NCBI RefSeq assembly: GCF_018279705.1
Contig: NZ_CP036498.1
Coordinates: forward strand, 3,613,001-3,677,000
Length of the DNA: 64,000 nucleotides
Direction: 5' to 3'
Origin: Tardiphaga alba
Lineage (GTDB): Bacteria; Pseudomonadota; Alphaproteobacteria; Rhizobiales; Xanthobacteraceae
Made by a program: the position numbers and the translations under genes. This document shows positions 36,250-45,319 of this stretch, piece by piece; positions within the stretch are counted from its first letter, which is position 1, and each line of letters opens with the position of its first letter. Under the pieces are notes generated by a model. The model was not told where the DNA came from, searched no databases, and worked only from the letters and a program-made list of their open reading frames with translations.

Positions 36250-37191
36250 ATGCTGACCGTGTTCGCGGCTCTGGTGCCGGTCTTCCTGCTGATCGTGCTC
36301 GGTTTCGGCCTGCGCCGCTCCATCATGAAGCAGGACGCCATGTGGATCGGGGTCGAAAACCTCGTCTATTACATCCTGTTCCCAGCCTTACTGATCGACA
36401 GCCTCGCGCGCGCCAATCTGAAATCGGTGCCAATCGCCGGTGTCGGAGGTTCGCTCCTGCTGTCGGTGATCGCGATGTCGCTGCTGTGCCTGGCGTTGCG
36501 GCCCTTACTCGCGAAAACCATTGGCCTCAGCGGCCCCACTTTCAGCTCACTGTTCCAGGGCGCCACACGCTGGCAGACATTCGTCGCGCTTTCGGTGGCC
36601 GGCAATCTGTGGGACCAGCTCGGCATCACATTGGCTTCGGTGGCCATGGTGGCGATGATCCCGCTGCTCAATATCCTCTCGGTCTGGGTACTGGCGAATT
36701 ACGCCTCGCCTCAAAGGCTCTCATGGCCGGTATTGCTCAAGACGATTGCGAAAAATCCGCTGATCTGGGCCTGCGTCATCGGCATCGCTATCAATCGGAC
36801 GGGCCTGCCGATGCCGCGCCCGGCGCATGAATTCCTCGATGCGCTCGGCCGCTGCTCACTCGCCATGGGCCTGCTTGTGGTCGGCGCCGGCCTGCAACTC
36901 GAAGGGCTGCACAAGCCCGGCGCAGCAGCGATGCTGACGGTCGTGCTCAAGCTCGCGGTGATGCCGATGATCGCCATCGGCCTCGGCATCACTTTCGGCC
37001 TGACCGGCACCAGCCTCGCCGTCGTAGCCTGCTGCGCAGCGGTGCCGTCGGCCTCGAATGGCTATGTGCTGGCGCGGCAGATGGGCGGCGATGCGCCGAT
37101 GCTGGCGCAGGTGCTGACGATCCAGACCGCCCTCGCCGTCGCGACGATGCCGATCTTCATTGCCTTTGCCGAGAATTTTACGGGGAAATAA
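36250..37191 (+). CDS. Auxin-efflux-carrier (AEC) family transporter
   Basis: A 313-residue integral membrane protein with about ten hydrophobic segments. Family markers: MLTVFAALVPVFLLIVLGFG at the N terminus, a polar break after ALRPLLAK, and the C-terminal CAAVPSASNGYVLARQMGGD conserved in AEC permeases. Probable organic-anion export. Two bases after ruvX; it overlaps the convergent CPBP gene by 14 bp. Confidence 0.88.
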   Translation: MLTVFAALVPVFLLIVLGFGLRRSIMKQDAMWIGVENLVYYILFPALLIDSLARANLKSVPIAGVGGSLLLSVIAMSLLCLALRPLLAKTIGLSGPTFSSLFQGATRWQTFVALSVAGNLWDQLGITLASVAMVAMIPLLNILSVWVLANYASPQRLSWPVLLKTIAKNPLIWACVIGIAINRTGLPMPRPAHEFLDALGRCSLAMGLLVVGAGLQLEGLHKPGAAAMLTVVLKLAVMPMIAIGLGITFGLTGTSLAVVACCAAVPSASNGYVLARQMGGDAPMLAQVLTIQTALAVATMPIFIAFAENFTGK

Positions 37192-37972
37192 CGCCCTTCA
37201 GGATCAACAGCGTCTGCACGGTCGCTGCCAGATTGTTGAGCGCGTGAAGATAGATAGTCAGCCAGGTCGAACCGCTGCGATAGCGCAGATAGCCGAACAA
37301 CAGGCCCATGGTGAAAACCTGCGTGAACAGGAACGGGTCGTAATATTGCGCATGCATCGCGGTCCAGACCAGCGATGACAGCACCATGGCGCCGATCGGC
37401 CTGAGAAACGACTCCGACCAGCCGCGATAGAGAAACCCACGCGCCAGCAACTCTTCGGTGATCGCCGCACCCGCAGTCAGCGCAATCACCAGGATCCAGA
37501 GCGTTCCATCAACCTGCGCCGACTTCACCACTTCGAGCATGAAGCTGGGCGTTGATTGCCGCCCCAGCACCTTTGCCATCACCTCCCATGCTCCGATCAG
37601 GAGCACGAGCGCGACGGTACCGAGCAGCACATTCTTCCACGAGGTGCCGCGCAGTCCGAGATAATCAGTGAAGGAATTTCGCGCGACGCGGATTGCGAGC
37701 CATAGCGCAAGACACACCGCCGGCAGCCCCATGATAACCGAGAGCGCCACCGTCGTCCCGCTGCTGACCGCCTTGACGATCAGGCCGAGATCAATGTCCT
37801 CGCCGCTGCGGATCACTTCGAACGCGACGACCGTCAGCTGACCGAGCGACATGGCCGCAAAGGCGAGGACGCCCCACAGCGCCGTCCCCCAGAATTTCCA
37901 GACCCGCGGCGGCTTGGTCGCCGGCGGCAGTTCAGTTGGTGTTGGTGCTGGCGTCGTGTCGATGATGCTCAC
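37178..37972 (-). CDS. CPBP-family intramembrane protease
   Basis: A 264-residue protein with a Pro-rich N terminus and about eight membrane segments. The conserved motifs of Rce1/CAAX-like glutamic proteases are TEELLARGFLYRG (EExxxR), WTAMHAQYY (His) and HALNN (HxxxN). Substrate unknown. Its ATG overlaps the acyl-CoA dehydrogenase stop (ATGA). Confidence 0.88.
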   Translation of the reverse strand: MSIIDTTPAPTPTELPPATKPPRVWKFWGTALWGVLAFAAMSLGQLTVVAFEVIRSGEDIDLGLIVKAVSSGTTVALSVIMGLPAVCLALWLAIRVARNSFTDYLGLRGTSWKNVLLGTVALVLLIGAWEVMAKVLGRQSTPSFMLEVVKSAQVDGTLWILVIALTAGAAITEELLARGFLYRGWSESFLRPIGAMVLSSLVWTAMHAQYYDPFLFTQVFTMGLLFGYLRYRSGSTWLTIYLHALNNLAATVQTLLILKGVISP

Positions 37973-39615
37973 AGCGGCAGCGCCCGCTCAAGCAGACCGC
38001 GCGCCTGCGCTTCAGTGAATTCGGCCGCGCCATACAGCATGCTGCGCGGGCCATCGAGCCGCGTACGCGCGAACAATTCGGCATGCGGTGGATGGATCAT
38101 GTTGAGTGCAGCGGTCGCCGCCAGCACGGCCAGTGATTCCACGGCCTGACGCGCCGCGCGCTCGCTATCGGGGCGCAACAATGTGCGGATGATGAAGGAC
38201 GCGACGTCGGACGCACCGGGCAGACCTTGCGTGTCCTGCATCAGGTCCTGCAGCACGCCTGTCGCAGCGTCGCCTTCGCGCGCCAACGCACGCAGCACGT
38301 CAAGGCACATGACATTGCCCGAACCTTCCCAGATCGCGTTGACCGGCGCCTCGCGATAGTGCCGTGCAAGGATGCCCTCCTCGACGTAACCATTGCCGCC
38401 GAGACACTCCATGGCCTCATAGAGGAAGCCGGGCGCGGATTTGCAGACCCAGTATTTTACGACCGGCGTGAGGAAGCGCATGTAAGCGGCTTCCATCGGA
38501 TCTTCCGGCGCCAGATCGAAGGCGCGGCACAGCCGCATCACCAGCGCCGTCGTTGCTTCCACATGCAGCGCCATGTCGGCGAGCACGCTCTGCATCATCG
38601 GTTGATCGGCGAGATGCTTTTGGAACACGCTGCGATGGCGGGTGTGATGCAGCGCATGGGCGAGACCCGAGCGCATCAGGCCGGCGGAGGCGATGGCGCA
38701 ATCCTGCCGCGTCAATTGCACCATCTGGATAATGGTGCGGATGCCCTTGCCCTCTTCGCCGACGCGCAGCGCATAGGCCTCGTTGAACTCGACCTCCGAC
38801 GACGCGTTTGAGCGATTGCCGAGCTTGTCCTTGAGGCGCTGGAAGTTCAGCGCATTGAGCGAACCATCGGGCCGAAAGCGCGGCATGAAGAAACAGCTGG
38901 GGCCACTGCTCTCCTGCGCGAGCACCAGAAACGCGTCGCACATCGGCGCCGACATGAACCATTTGTGGCCGGTGATCTGGAAGGCGTCGCCGTCGCGCTT
39001 GGCGATGGTCATATTGGCGCGGACGTCGGTGCCGCCCTGACGCTCGGTCATGCCCATGCCCATGGTCATGCCTGATTTCTCGAACCACGGCTTGAAGCTT
39101 GGATCGTAGGTGTTGCTGCCGATGATCGGCATTGCCTGCGCCAGCACATCCGGCTGCGACGCCAGCGCGCCCACCGCGGCACGCGTCATTGTGATCGGGC
39201 ACAGATGGCCGGTCTCGACCTGCGCGGCCATATAGAATTTGGCGGCACGAATGACCTCGGAGGCGCGCCCCTTCGGCTTGCCGTCCTTCGTCCATGTGGA
39301 GTTATGGATGCCGGCGGTGACGCTCGCTGCCATCAATTCATGATAGGCCGGGTGAAACTCAACGGCGTCGCGGCGATTGCCGCGCGCATCGAAGGTCCGC
39401 AGTTTCGGTGTGTTCTCATTGGCAAGCCGGGCACGATCGGCCATGTCGGCGGAGCCCCACTGCCTGCCGAAATCGGAATGCATGACGAAAGCGCCGGATG
39501 CATCATTGAAGGCCAGCGCATCCACCAGTGGGCGGTCCAGCTCGAAAAGATTGACGTCCTCGAAGGGCGGCGACTGGTTGAGCACCGCATGTTTGGCGGA
39601 CGTGGGAGAGGTCAT
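37969..39615 (-). CDS. AidB-like acyl-CoA dehydrogenase
   Basis: A 548-residue flavoprotein. Markers are GMGMTERQGGTDVRANMTIA (flavin/substrate region), ITGHKWFMSAPMCDAFLV, LGNRSNASSEVEFNEAYA and the C-terminal CLGGNGYVEE and REAPVNAIWEGSGNVMCLDV. The N-terminal 150-residue extension before the dehydrogenase core, PFEDVNLFELD onward, is characteristic of the AidB branch, linked in E. coli to alkylation stress. True substrate unclear. Coupled to the CPBP gene. Confidence 0.9.
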   Translation of the reverse strand: MTSPTSAKHAVLNQSPPFEDVNLFELDRPLVDALAFNDASGAFVMHSDFGRQWGSADMADRARLANENTPKLRTFDARGNRRDAVEFHPAYHELMAASVTAGIHNSTWTKDGKPKGRASEVIRAAKFYMAAQVETGHLCPITMTRAAVGALASQPDVLAQAMPIIGSNTYDPSFKPWFEKSGMTMGMGMTERQGGTDVRANMTIAKRDGDAFQITGHKWFMSAPMCDAFLVLAQESSGPSCFFMPRFRPDGSLNALNFQRLKDKLGNRSNASSEVEFNEAYALRVGEEGKGIRTIIQMVQLTRQDCAIASAGLMRSGLAHALHHTRHRSVFQKHLADQPMMQSVLADMALHVEATTALVMRLCRAFDLAPEDPMEAAYMRFLTPVVKYWVCKSAPGFLYEAMECLGGNGYVEEGILARHYREAPVNAIWEGSGNVMCLDVLRALAREGDAATGVLQDLMQDTQGLPGASDVASFIIRTLLRPDSERAARQAVESLAVLAATAALNMIHPPHAELFARTRLDGPRSMLYGAAEFTEAQARGLLERALPL

Positions 39616-39689
39616 CGAGATGTTCCGGCGAGAAGGAGCGTGTTGCGAATCATTTTACGATGGATTGCACTTTAATACGAGGCACGGAG

Positions 39690-39781
39690 CCGTAGGGCGG
39701 ATGAGCCGAAGGCGTAATCCGCCGGCCGAATTCATGGCGGAAACTCCGCGGCGGATGACGCTTCGCTCATCCGCCCTACGG
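39690..39781. repeat. Palindromic intergenic repeat, family C, copy 2
   Basis: 92 bp bounded by CCGTAGGGCGGATGAG (39690-39705) and CTCATCCGCCCTACGG (39766-39781). It ends 2 bp before the stop of the dipeptidase gene. The inner arms differ from copy 1. Confidence 0.86.
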
Positions 39782-39782
39782 C

Positions 39783-40601
39783 TCAACGTTTGATCGGAAA
39801 ATCATAGGCCTTGGTGCCGACACCCGGCATCGAGAAATGCCACCACTCTTTCGAATAGTTCACGAATCCCTGCTTGCGCATGCTTGTCACGAGAATGTCG
39901 CGCCAGCGGCGCTGCGCGGCGTTGATGGCGCGCGACGCCGTCCATGCCTTGGCGTCGGAGCAATCGTAGCCGGTGCCCATATCGACGCTCGCTTCCGGCG
40001 CGCGTTGCGCTTCGGGGGAGATGCAATTGCCATAGGCGCGATTGGGATCGAAAGACGGCGATGCAGATGCGCGCAGATCGACGAGCGTGAGATCGACCGC
40101 AGCGCCTGTGGAATGGCCGGAGCGTTCGGCGATATACCCGAGGCGGAAGAGGTCGGCTTTGTTGAAGGATGGATTGTAACGCTTCTGCGCGGGCGTCTCA
40201 TTGCCGTCCTGCGCCCAGGCCACCATGTCGCGCGAGGCGCGCACGGGGCGATAGCAATCGAGCATTTTGAGCGACAGGTTCTGCGCCTTCAGCTCCTGCT
40301 GCACTTTCATCAGCGCCTGCCCGACGGAACGCTTCACCACGCATTCGGCAGCATCATAGCCGGCGAGCTTGCGGCCCACGAAATTGTTGACGCCGGCATA
40401 GCGGATGTCCTGCTGGATGCTCGGATCGAGATCGCGCAGAAAGATAAAATCATCGGGCAGAGCTTGCGCCGATGTGGGCGCAGCAATAGCGAGGACGAAT
40501 GCTATAGCGTGAGCCACGAAACTTGAACGAACAGATCGGGCGCGGTCACCTCTCCCCACCGGGGAGAGGTGGCAAAGCGTCGCTGCTGGCGCCCGCATCA
40601 T
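39783..40601 (-). CDS. D-alanyl-D-alanine dipeptidase (VanX/DdpX-like, M15)
   Basis: Zinc peptidase hydrolysing D-Ala-D-Ala. The zinc ligands are His163 and Asp170 (RSGHSTGAAVDLTLVD) and His255; Glu252 is the catalytic base (KEWWHF). A signal sequence (FVLAIAAPTSAQA) precedes the mature domain. Start uncertain: ATG 40601 overlaps the caspase stop and ATG 40598 is equivalent, but the first 25 codons cross a palindromic repeat; GTG 40517 would give a shorter signal peptide. Translationally linked to the caspase gene in any case. Confidence 0.85.
   Translation of the reverse strand: MMRAPAATLCHLSPVGRGDRARSVRSSFVAHAIAFVLAIAAPTSAQALPDDFIFLRDLDPSIQQDIRYAGVNNFVGRKLAGYDAAECVVKRSVGQALMKVQQELKAQNLSLKMLDCYRPVRASRDMVAWAQDGNETPAQKRYNPSFNKADLFRLGYIAERSGHSTGAAVDLTLVDLRASASPSFDPNRAYGNCISPEAQRAPEASVDMGTGYDCSDAKAWTASRAINAAQRRWRDILVTSMRKQGFVNYSKEWWHFSMPGVGTKAYDFPIKR
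40547..40571. repeat. Palindromic repeat, family E, single hairpin
   Basis: CACCTCTCCCC (40547-40557), loop ACC, GGGGAGAGGTG (40561-40571), perfect 11-bp arms. It lies in the 5' end of the dipeptidase frame. Related arms occur at 62066 and 62247. Confidence 0.75.
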
Positions 40602-41998
40602 CGGATACGCTCCGAATTCACCGTCAGCTTGCTCAACGCCGTGTCGCTATAGCGGCTGCCGGGATAGACGTCGTCGATCACGAATTTCAGCCACTGCGCC
40701 TCCACCGGCGTGGTCAGCGTCCAGGTCTGCACACCGGAGCGGTCGTCCAGTTCAAGCGGGATGCGCGCGCCATGGGAGGTCTGCAGTACCAGACGCTTCA
40801 CGCGGCCGTTCTTGCGATAGATGTCGTCATCCTTCTGATAGCCATTGCGGAACACGAAAGAGCGCACGCGGCGCGGGCTGTCGAATTCCACGGTCACCCA
40901 TTCGCCGACGCCCTGCCCTTGCCGTCCCTCGACCCAGGCGACACCTTGCGGGCCGCTGAAAAGATTGGCCGGGCCATGGGAATTATTGAACTGACCGGGC
41001 AGCACCGACGAGACGCAATAGGTCTCGGCGCCATTGCGCGCGCAGACTTCGTTCGGCGTTCCCGGCCGTGGCGCGATAGCAGCGCGTTCGGCTTCGACCT
41101 GTTTTGGCGGGATGGCGGCGACGTCGATACGCGGCGGCGGAGGAGCCACGGCGGCCTTCGGCGCGTCGATGGAGGCGCCGGCGAGATAGATGCGGCCGCC
41201 GAGCGTCTGGTCGTAATAGGCCGGCGTCTGTTCATGCGGTGCGGGATTGCCGGCCCGGTCCGTCGCACGCAGCGCCAAGGCAGCCACCCGCTCACGCGTT
41301 TCCACCGCGAGATCGCCGAGATGCAAACCGGGCTTTACCAGTTCCTCCGCAAAGATGCGGGTAAACACCGAATTCGGCTCGGGATCCCGGTCGGTCAGCC
41401 GATCCAGCGCGGTCTGGCCGATGCCGGCGGAATAGATGGTGAAGATGCCGCGTGCGGGCTTGGCATCCGCCAAGCCGCGCGAACTTCCGATGGAACGGCC
41501 GGCATTGCGCGGGAATGGATTGTCACGACAGGCATCGATCACCAGCAGCGCGACGCTCACCGACTTCGCCTGGATTTCAGCGATGATATCCGGCTCCGCC
41601 AGCGAGGCGCCGCGGACGCGCGCTTCGGCCCCCTCATTCACCGGCGGCACGTCGCTCGGGACGAGATAGTTGACGCCGCCGATGGCGACGCCATGGCCGG
41701 CGAAGAACAGCGCGGCGGTGTCGCCGGGGGCGAGTTTGGCGGTGAAATCGGACAAACGGTCCACCATGGCCTGCCGGCCGAGATTGGTGCCGATGGTGAC
41801 GTCGAAACCGAGCGAGGTCAGCGCGCGTCCGATGGTACGGGCGTCATTGACGGCCTTCTGCAACTGCTGGGCGGCAGGCATGTTGGTATAGACGTCATTG
41901 CCGATCACCAGCGCCACGCGCTTGGCGTGGGCGGCGGAAGAAAACAGCAGCAGGCCGAGCAACAAGGACCATCGAGACATTTGCGTCATCATTGTCAT
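40598..41998 (-). CDS. Secreted caspase-like protease with C-terminal carbohydrate-binding-like domain
   Basis: A 466-residue protein. The signal peptide is SLLLGLLLFSSAAHA. The caspase/metacaspase p20 domain (about 26-245) contains ALVIGNDVY, the dyad His102 (FFAGHG) and Cys157 (IDACRDNPF). A Pro/Ala linker follows, then about 335-466 is a beta-sandwich resembling NADase-type glycan-binding or discoidin domains (GPQGVAWVEGRQGQGVGEWV, VRSFVFRNGY, NGRVKRL). Orthocaspases cut after basic residues. Start at 41998 because upstream frame is a translated repeat. Overlaps the dipeptidase gene. Confidence 0.85.
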   Translation of the reverse strand: MTMMTQMSRWSLLLGLLLFSSAAHAKRVALVIGNDVYTNMPAAQQLQKAVNDARTIGRALTSLGFDVTIGTNLGRQAMVDRLSDFTAKLAPGDTAALFFAGHGVAIGGVNYLVPSDVPPVNEGAEARVRGASLAEPDIIAEIQAKSVSVALLVIDACRDNPFPRNAGRSIGSSRGLADAKPARGIFTIYSAGIGQTALDRLTDRDPEPNSVFTRIFAEELVKPGLHLGDLAVETRERVAALALRATDRAGNPAPHEQTPAYYDQTLGGRIYLAGASIDAPKAAVAPPPPRIDVAAIPPKQVEAERAAIAPRPGTPNEVCARNGAETYCVSSVLPGQFNNSHGPANLFSGPQGVAWVEGRQGQGVGEWVTVEFDSPRRVRSFVFRNGYQKDDDIYRKNGRVKRLVLQTSHGARIPLELDDRSGVQTWTLTTPVEAQWLKFVIDDVYPGSRYSDTALSKLTVNSERIR

Positions 41999-42013
41999 CC
42001 CAACACGCAGGCC

Positions 42014-42104
42014 CGTAGCCCGGATGGAGCGCAGCGTAATCCGGGATTCAGCGCCTCGGCAATTCGCCGGTCCCCGGATTGCGCTCCGCTCCATCCGGGC
42101 TACG
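42014..42104. repeat. Palindromic intergenic repeat, family D
   Basis: 91 bp bounded by CGTAGCCCGGATGGAGCGCA and TGCGCTCCGCTCCATCCGGG, ending CTACG, with inner AATCCGGG/CCCGGATT arms. One copy in the window, between the divergent caspase and pyrB starts. Sequence differs from families A-C but the architecture is the same. Confidence 0.84.
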
Positions 42105-42220
42105 CCCAACCCTCGAATTATTGCAATTCTACCATGACACCCACATCCCGGGGGATAACCCGGAACCCGGCGATCCCCGCTTGCCCCCTGCGGCAACGAG
42201 CCCTATAGCATTTGGCTTTA

Positions 42221-43174
42221 ATGACCAGCGCCCCCAAATCCAGTTTCGTCTTCGCGCACCGGCATCTGCTGGGGATCGAAGGCCTGAAAGCCGCCGAGAT
42301 CACCGGCCTCCTCGACCTGTCCGAGGAATATGTCGAGCTGAACCGGCAAGTTGACAAAAAGCGCTCCTCGCTGCGCGGCCGCACCCAGATCAACCTGTTT
42401 TTCGAGAATTCGACGCGCACGCAGTCGTCCTTCGAACTCGCCGGCAAGCGGCTCGGTGCCGACGTCATGAACATGTCGGTCGCCTCCTCGTCCATCAAGA
42501 AGGGCGAGACGCTGATCGACACCGCGATGACGCTGAATGCGATGCATCCGGACATCTTGGTGATGCGCCATCACGCCTCCGGTGCCGTGGAACTGCTGGC
42601 GCGCAAGGTCGATGGCTCCGTGATCAATGCCGGCGACGGCGCCCATGAGCATCCGACCCAGGCGCTGCTCGATGCGCTCACCATCCGCCGCAACAAGGGC
42701 CGGCTCGAAGGCCTCGTGATCGCGATCTGCGGCGACGTGCTGCATTCGCGCGTGGCGCGCTCCAACATCATCCTGCTCAACACGATGGGCGCCCGCGTCC
42801 GCGTGGTCGGCCCCTCCACGCTGCTGCCGCCGGGCATCGAGCGCATGGGCGTCGAGGTCATGCGCGACATGCGCGAGGGCCTCAACGGCGCCGATATCGT
42901 CATGATGCTGCGCCTGCAGCGCGAGCGCATGAACGGCTCCTTCGTGCCGTCATCCGGCGAGTACTTTCAGTATTTCGGCCTCGACCAGAAGAAGCTGTCC
43001 TACGCCAAGCCGGATGCGCTGGTGATGCATCCCGGCCCGATGAATCGCGGCGTCGAGATCGACAGTCTGGTCGCCGACGGCGCGCAGTCGCTGATCCGCG
43101 AACAGGTGGAAATGGGTGTCGCCGTACGCATGGCGGTGCTGGAAGCGCTGGCGCGCAACCTGCCCAATGCGTGA
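42221..43174 (+). CDS. pyrB: Aspartate carbamoyltransferase catalytic subunit
   Basis: Joins carbamoyl phosphate and aspartate in pyrimidine synthesis. The 317-residue product has the carbamoyl-phosphate site [12 protein letters not shown] (Ser64-Thr67), the [11 protein letters not shown] loop, and [12 protein letters not shown]. Start ATG 42221; a TTG at 42212 is in frame. It lies directly before a small membrane gene and a degenerate dihydroorotase, with which it may form a complex. Confidence 0.96.
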   Translation: MTSAPKSSFVFAHRHLLGIEGLKAAEITGLLDLSEEYVELNRQVDKKRSSLRGRTQINLFFENSTRTQSSFELAGKRLGADVMNMSVASSSIKKGETLIDTAMTLNAMHPDILVMRHHASGAVELLARKVDGSVINAGDGAHEHPTQALLDALTIRRNKGRLEGLVIAICGDVLHSRVARSNIILLNTMGARVRVVGPSTLLPPGIERMGVEVMRDMREGLNGADIVMMLRLQRERMNGSFVPSSGEYFQYFGLDQKKLSYAKPDALVMHPGPMNRGVEIDSLVADGAQSLIREQVEMGVAVRMAVLEALARNLPNA

Positions 43175-43179
43175 CGGCC

Positions 43180-43401
43180 ATGGACACGCTGCTGTCATTC
43201 CTGATCGGACTGATGCAGCGGAAACTGAAATTTGTCGCGATCCTCGGCACGCTCTTCATCGGCGTGATGCTGTACGTGCAGGGTTTCACGATGCAGAACA
43301 TCATCTTCACGATCATCTTCGTGGTGATCACCGGACTGTTCGCACTCACGGTCTGGTTCTGGACCACGATCTTCAAATCCATCATGACCAAACGGCGATG
43401 A
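43180..43401 (+). CDS. Small membrane protein between pyrB and the pyrC-like gene
   Basis: A 73-residue protein (MDTLLSFLIGLMQRKLKFVA) with two hydrophobic segments (ILGTLFIGVMLYV and NIIFTIIFVVITGLFALTVW). A GTG at 43171 overlapping the pyrB stop (GTGA) would add three residues. It ends 4 bp before the next start, so it is in the operon. Function unknown. Confidence 0.7.
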   Translation: MDTLLSFLIGLMQRKLKFVAILGTLFIGVMLYVQGFTMQNIIFTIIFVVITGLFALTVWFWTTIFKSIMTKRR

Positions 43402-43405
43402 TTTC

Positions 43406-44707
43406 ATGCTGACCAACCGCCGCCCTATCCTGCTGGCCAATGCACGGCTGATTGATCCGTCGCAGTCGCTCGACACCACCGGCGATGTCCTCATCGTCGA
43501 TGGCGTGATCCGCGATGCCAAACGCGGCATTGGCACCGCCGGCGTGCCTGAGGGCACCGAGGTGATCAACTGCGCCGGCAAGGTCGTGGCCCCCGGCCTG
43601 ATCGACATGCGCGCCTTTGTCGGCGAACCCGGCGCCAGCCATCGCGAGAGCTTTGCTTCGGCCAGCCATGCAGCGGCGGCCGGCGGCATCACCACCATCA
43701 TCTGCCAGCCGGACACCTCGCCGGCGATCGACAATTCCGCCACCGTGGATTTCGTGCTGCGCCGCGCGCGCGATACGGCCATCGTCAACATCCATCCGAT
43801 GGCGGCGCTGACCAAGGGGCTCGAAGGCAAGGAGATGACCGAATTCGGCCTGCTCCGCGCCGCCGGCGCCGTGGCCTTCACCGATGGCGACAAGAGCGTC
43901 ACCAATGCGCAGGTGATGCGCCGCGCGCTCACTTACGCACGCGATTTCGATGCGTTGATCGTGCATTACACCGAAGATCCCGCGCTGGTCGGCGAAGGCG
44001 TGATGAATGAAGGCGAGCGCGCCTCGCGCCTCGGCCTCACCGGCATTCCCACCGCCGCCGAAGCCATCATGCTGGAGCGCGACATGCGCCTGGTGGCGCT
44101 GACCGGCGGGCGCTATCACGCGGCCTCGGTCAGCTGCGCGGAGTCCATCGAGATCCTGAAACGCGCACGTGATGCAGGCTTGCGCGTGAGCGCGTCGGCC
44201 TCGATCAATCACCTGACGCTGAACGAGAACGATATCGGGCCGTATCGCTCTTATCTCAAACTCTCCCCGCCACTACGCACCGAAGACGATCGCCGTGCGC
44301 TGGTGGATGCGGTGGCATCCGGCCTGATCGACGTCATCATGTCCGATCACAACCCGCAGGACGTCGAGACCAAGCGCCTCCCCTTCGCCGAAGCCGAGCC
44401 CGGCGCCATCGGCCTTGAAACCATGCTGTCCGCCGGCCTACGTCTGCTGCACAATGGCGAACTCAGCCTGACACAGCTGATTTCAGCGATGTCCACACGC
44501 CCGGCGGAGTTACTGGGACTTCCCGGCGGCACCCTGCGCGCGGGTTCGGTGGCCGATGTGATCGTCATCGATGCCGATGTGCCCTGGGTGCTCGATCCCG
44601 CCGATCTCAAGTCGCAATGCAAGAACACACCGTTCGACGAGGCCCGCTTCACGGGCCGCGTCATCCGCACGATCGTTGGCGGGCGCACCGTCTATGAGCA
44701 CGTCTAA
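43406..44707 (+). CDS. Dihydroorotase-like protein lacking the HxH zinc motif
   Basis: A 433-residue amidohydrolase-fold protein next to pyrB. Where active dihydroorotases have DxHVHLREPG, this one reads D67-M-R-A-F-V-G-E-P-G76, so both metal-binding His are replaced (Arg69, Phe71) and the substrate Arg73 is Gly. The later MSDHNPQD Asp motif remains. In Pseudomonas a similar inactive PyrC homologue holds the PyrB complex together. I infer a structural role; a functional pyrC should exist elsewhere in the genome. Confidence 0.85.
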   Translation: MLTNRRPILLANARLIDPSQSLDTTGDVLIVDGVIRDAKRGIGTAGVPEGTEVINCAGKVVAPGLIDMRAFVGEPGASHRESFASASHAAAAGGITTIICQPDTSPAIDNSATVDFVLRRARDTAIVNIHPMAALTKGLEGKEMTEFGLLRAAGAVAFTDGDKSVTNAQVMRRALTYARDFDALIVHYTEDPALVGEGVMNEGERASRLGLTGIPTAAEAIMLERDMRLVALTGGRYHAASVSCAESIEILKRARDAGLRVSASASINHLTLNENDIGPYRSYLKLSPPLRTEDDRRALVDAVASGLIDVIMSDHNPQDVETKRLPFAEAEPGAIGLETMLSAGLRLLHNGELSLTQLISAMSTRPAELLGLPGGTLRAGSVADVIVIDADVPWVLDPADLKSQCKNTPFDEARFTGRVIRTIVGGRTVYEHV

Positions 44708-44716
44708 GGGACGATC

Positions 44717-45313
44717 ATGAACCCGCTCTATATCCTCGCCGCCGCTTTCGGATATCTGCTCGGCTCGATCCCGTTCGGCCTGCTGATCACCAAAATGGCC
44801 GGCACCGAAGACATCCGCGGCATCGGCTCCGGCAATATCGGCGCCACCAATGTGCTGCGCACCGGCCGCAAGGGCCTCGCCGCCGCAACGCTGATCTGCG
44901 ACGCGCTGAAGGGCACGATCCCGGTCGTCGTCATCGGCATGATGAGCGGCGACCTCGCACCCGTGCCGGCGATGATCGCCGCGTCCGCCGCGTTTCTCGG
45001 CCACCTGTTTCCGGTCTGGCTCGGCTTCAAGGGCGGCAAGGGTGTCGCGACCTATATCGGCGTGATGCTCGGCCTGTTCTGGCCGGCGGCGCTGATCTTC
45101 TGCATTGCGTGGCTCGCCACCGCGCTGACCTCACGCTACTCGTCCTTCGCGGCGCTGACCGCCAGCGCGCTGACGCCGATGTTCCTGTGGTACATGAAGG
45201 CCCCGCAGCTCGCGATCCTGGGCGCCGCGCTGACCGTGCTGCTCTGGTTCATGCACCGCGAAAACATCAAGCGGCTGCTGAACGGGACGGAAGGCAAGAT
45301 CGGGAAGAAATAA
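44717..45313 (+). CDS. plsY: Glycerol-3-phosphate acyltransferase PlsY
   Basis: Transfers acyl groups from acyl-phosphate to glycerol 3-phosphate, first step of phospholipid synthesis. A 198-residue membrane protein with the loops [23 protein letters not shown] and [14 protein letters not shown] and a basic end. Ten bases after the pyrC-like stop; convergent with the PD-(D/E)XK gene 6 bp away. Confidence 0.96.
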   Translation: MNPLYILAAAFGYLLGSIPFGLLITKMAGTEDIRGIGSGNIGATNVLRTGRKGLAAATLICDALKGTIPVVVIGMMSGDLAPVPAMIAASAAFLGHLFPVWLGFKGGKGVATYIGVMLGLFWPAALIFCIAWLATALTSRYSSFAALTASALTPMFLWYMKAPQLAILGAALTVLLWFMHRENIKRLLNGTEGKIGKK

Positions 45314-45319
45314 TTCGAT

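Noticed and set aside
41999..42196. N-terminal extension of the caspase frame
   Set aside because: It translates the family D palindrome and lacks the signal-peptide logic that begins at 41998.
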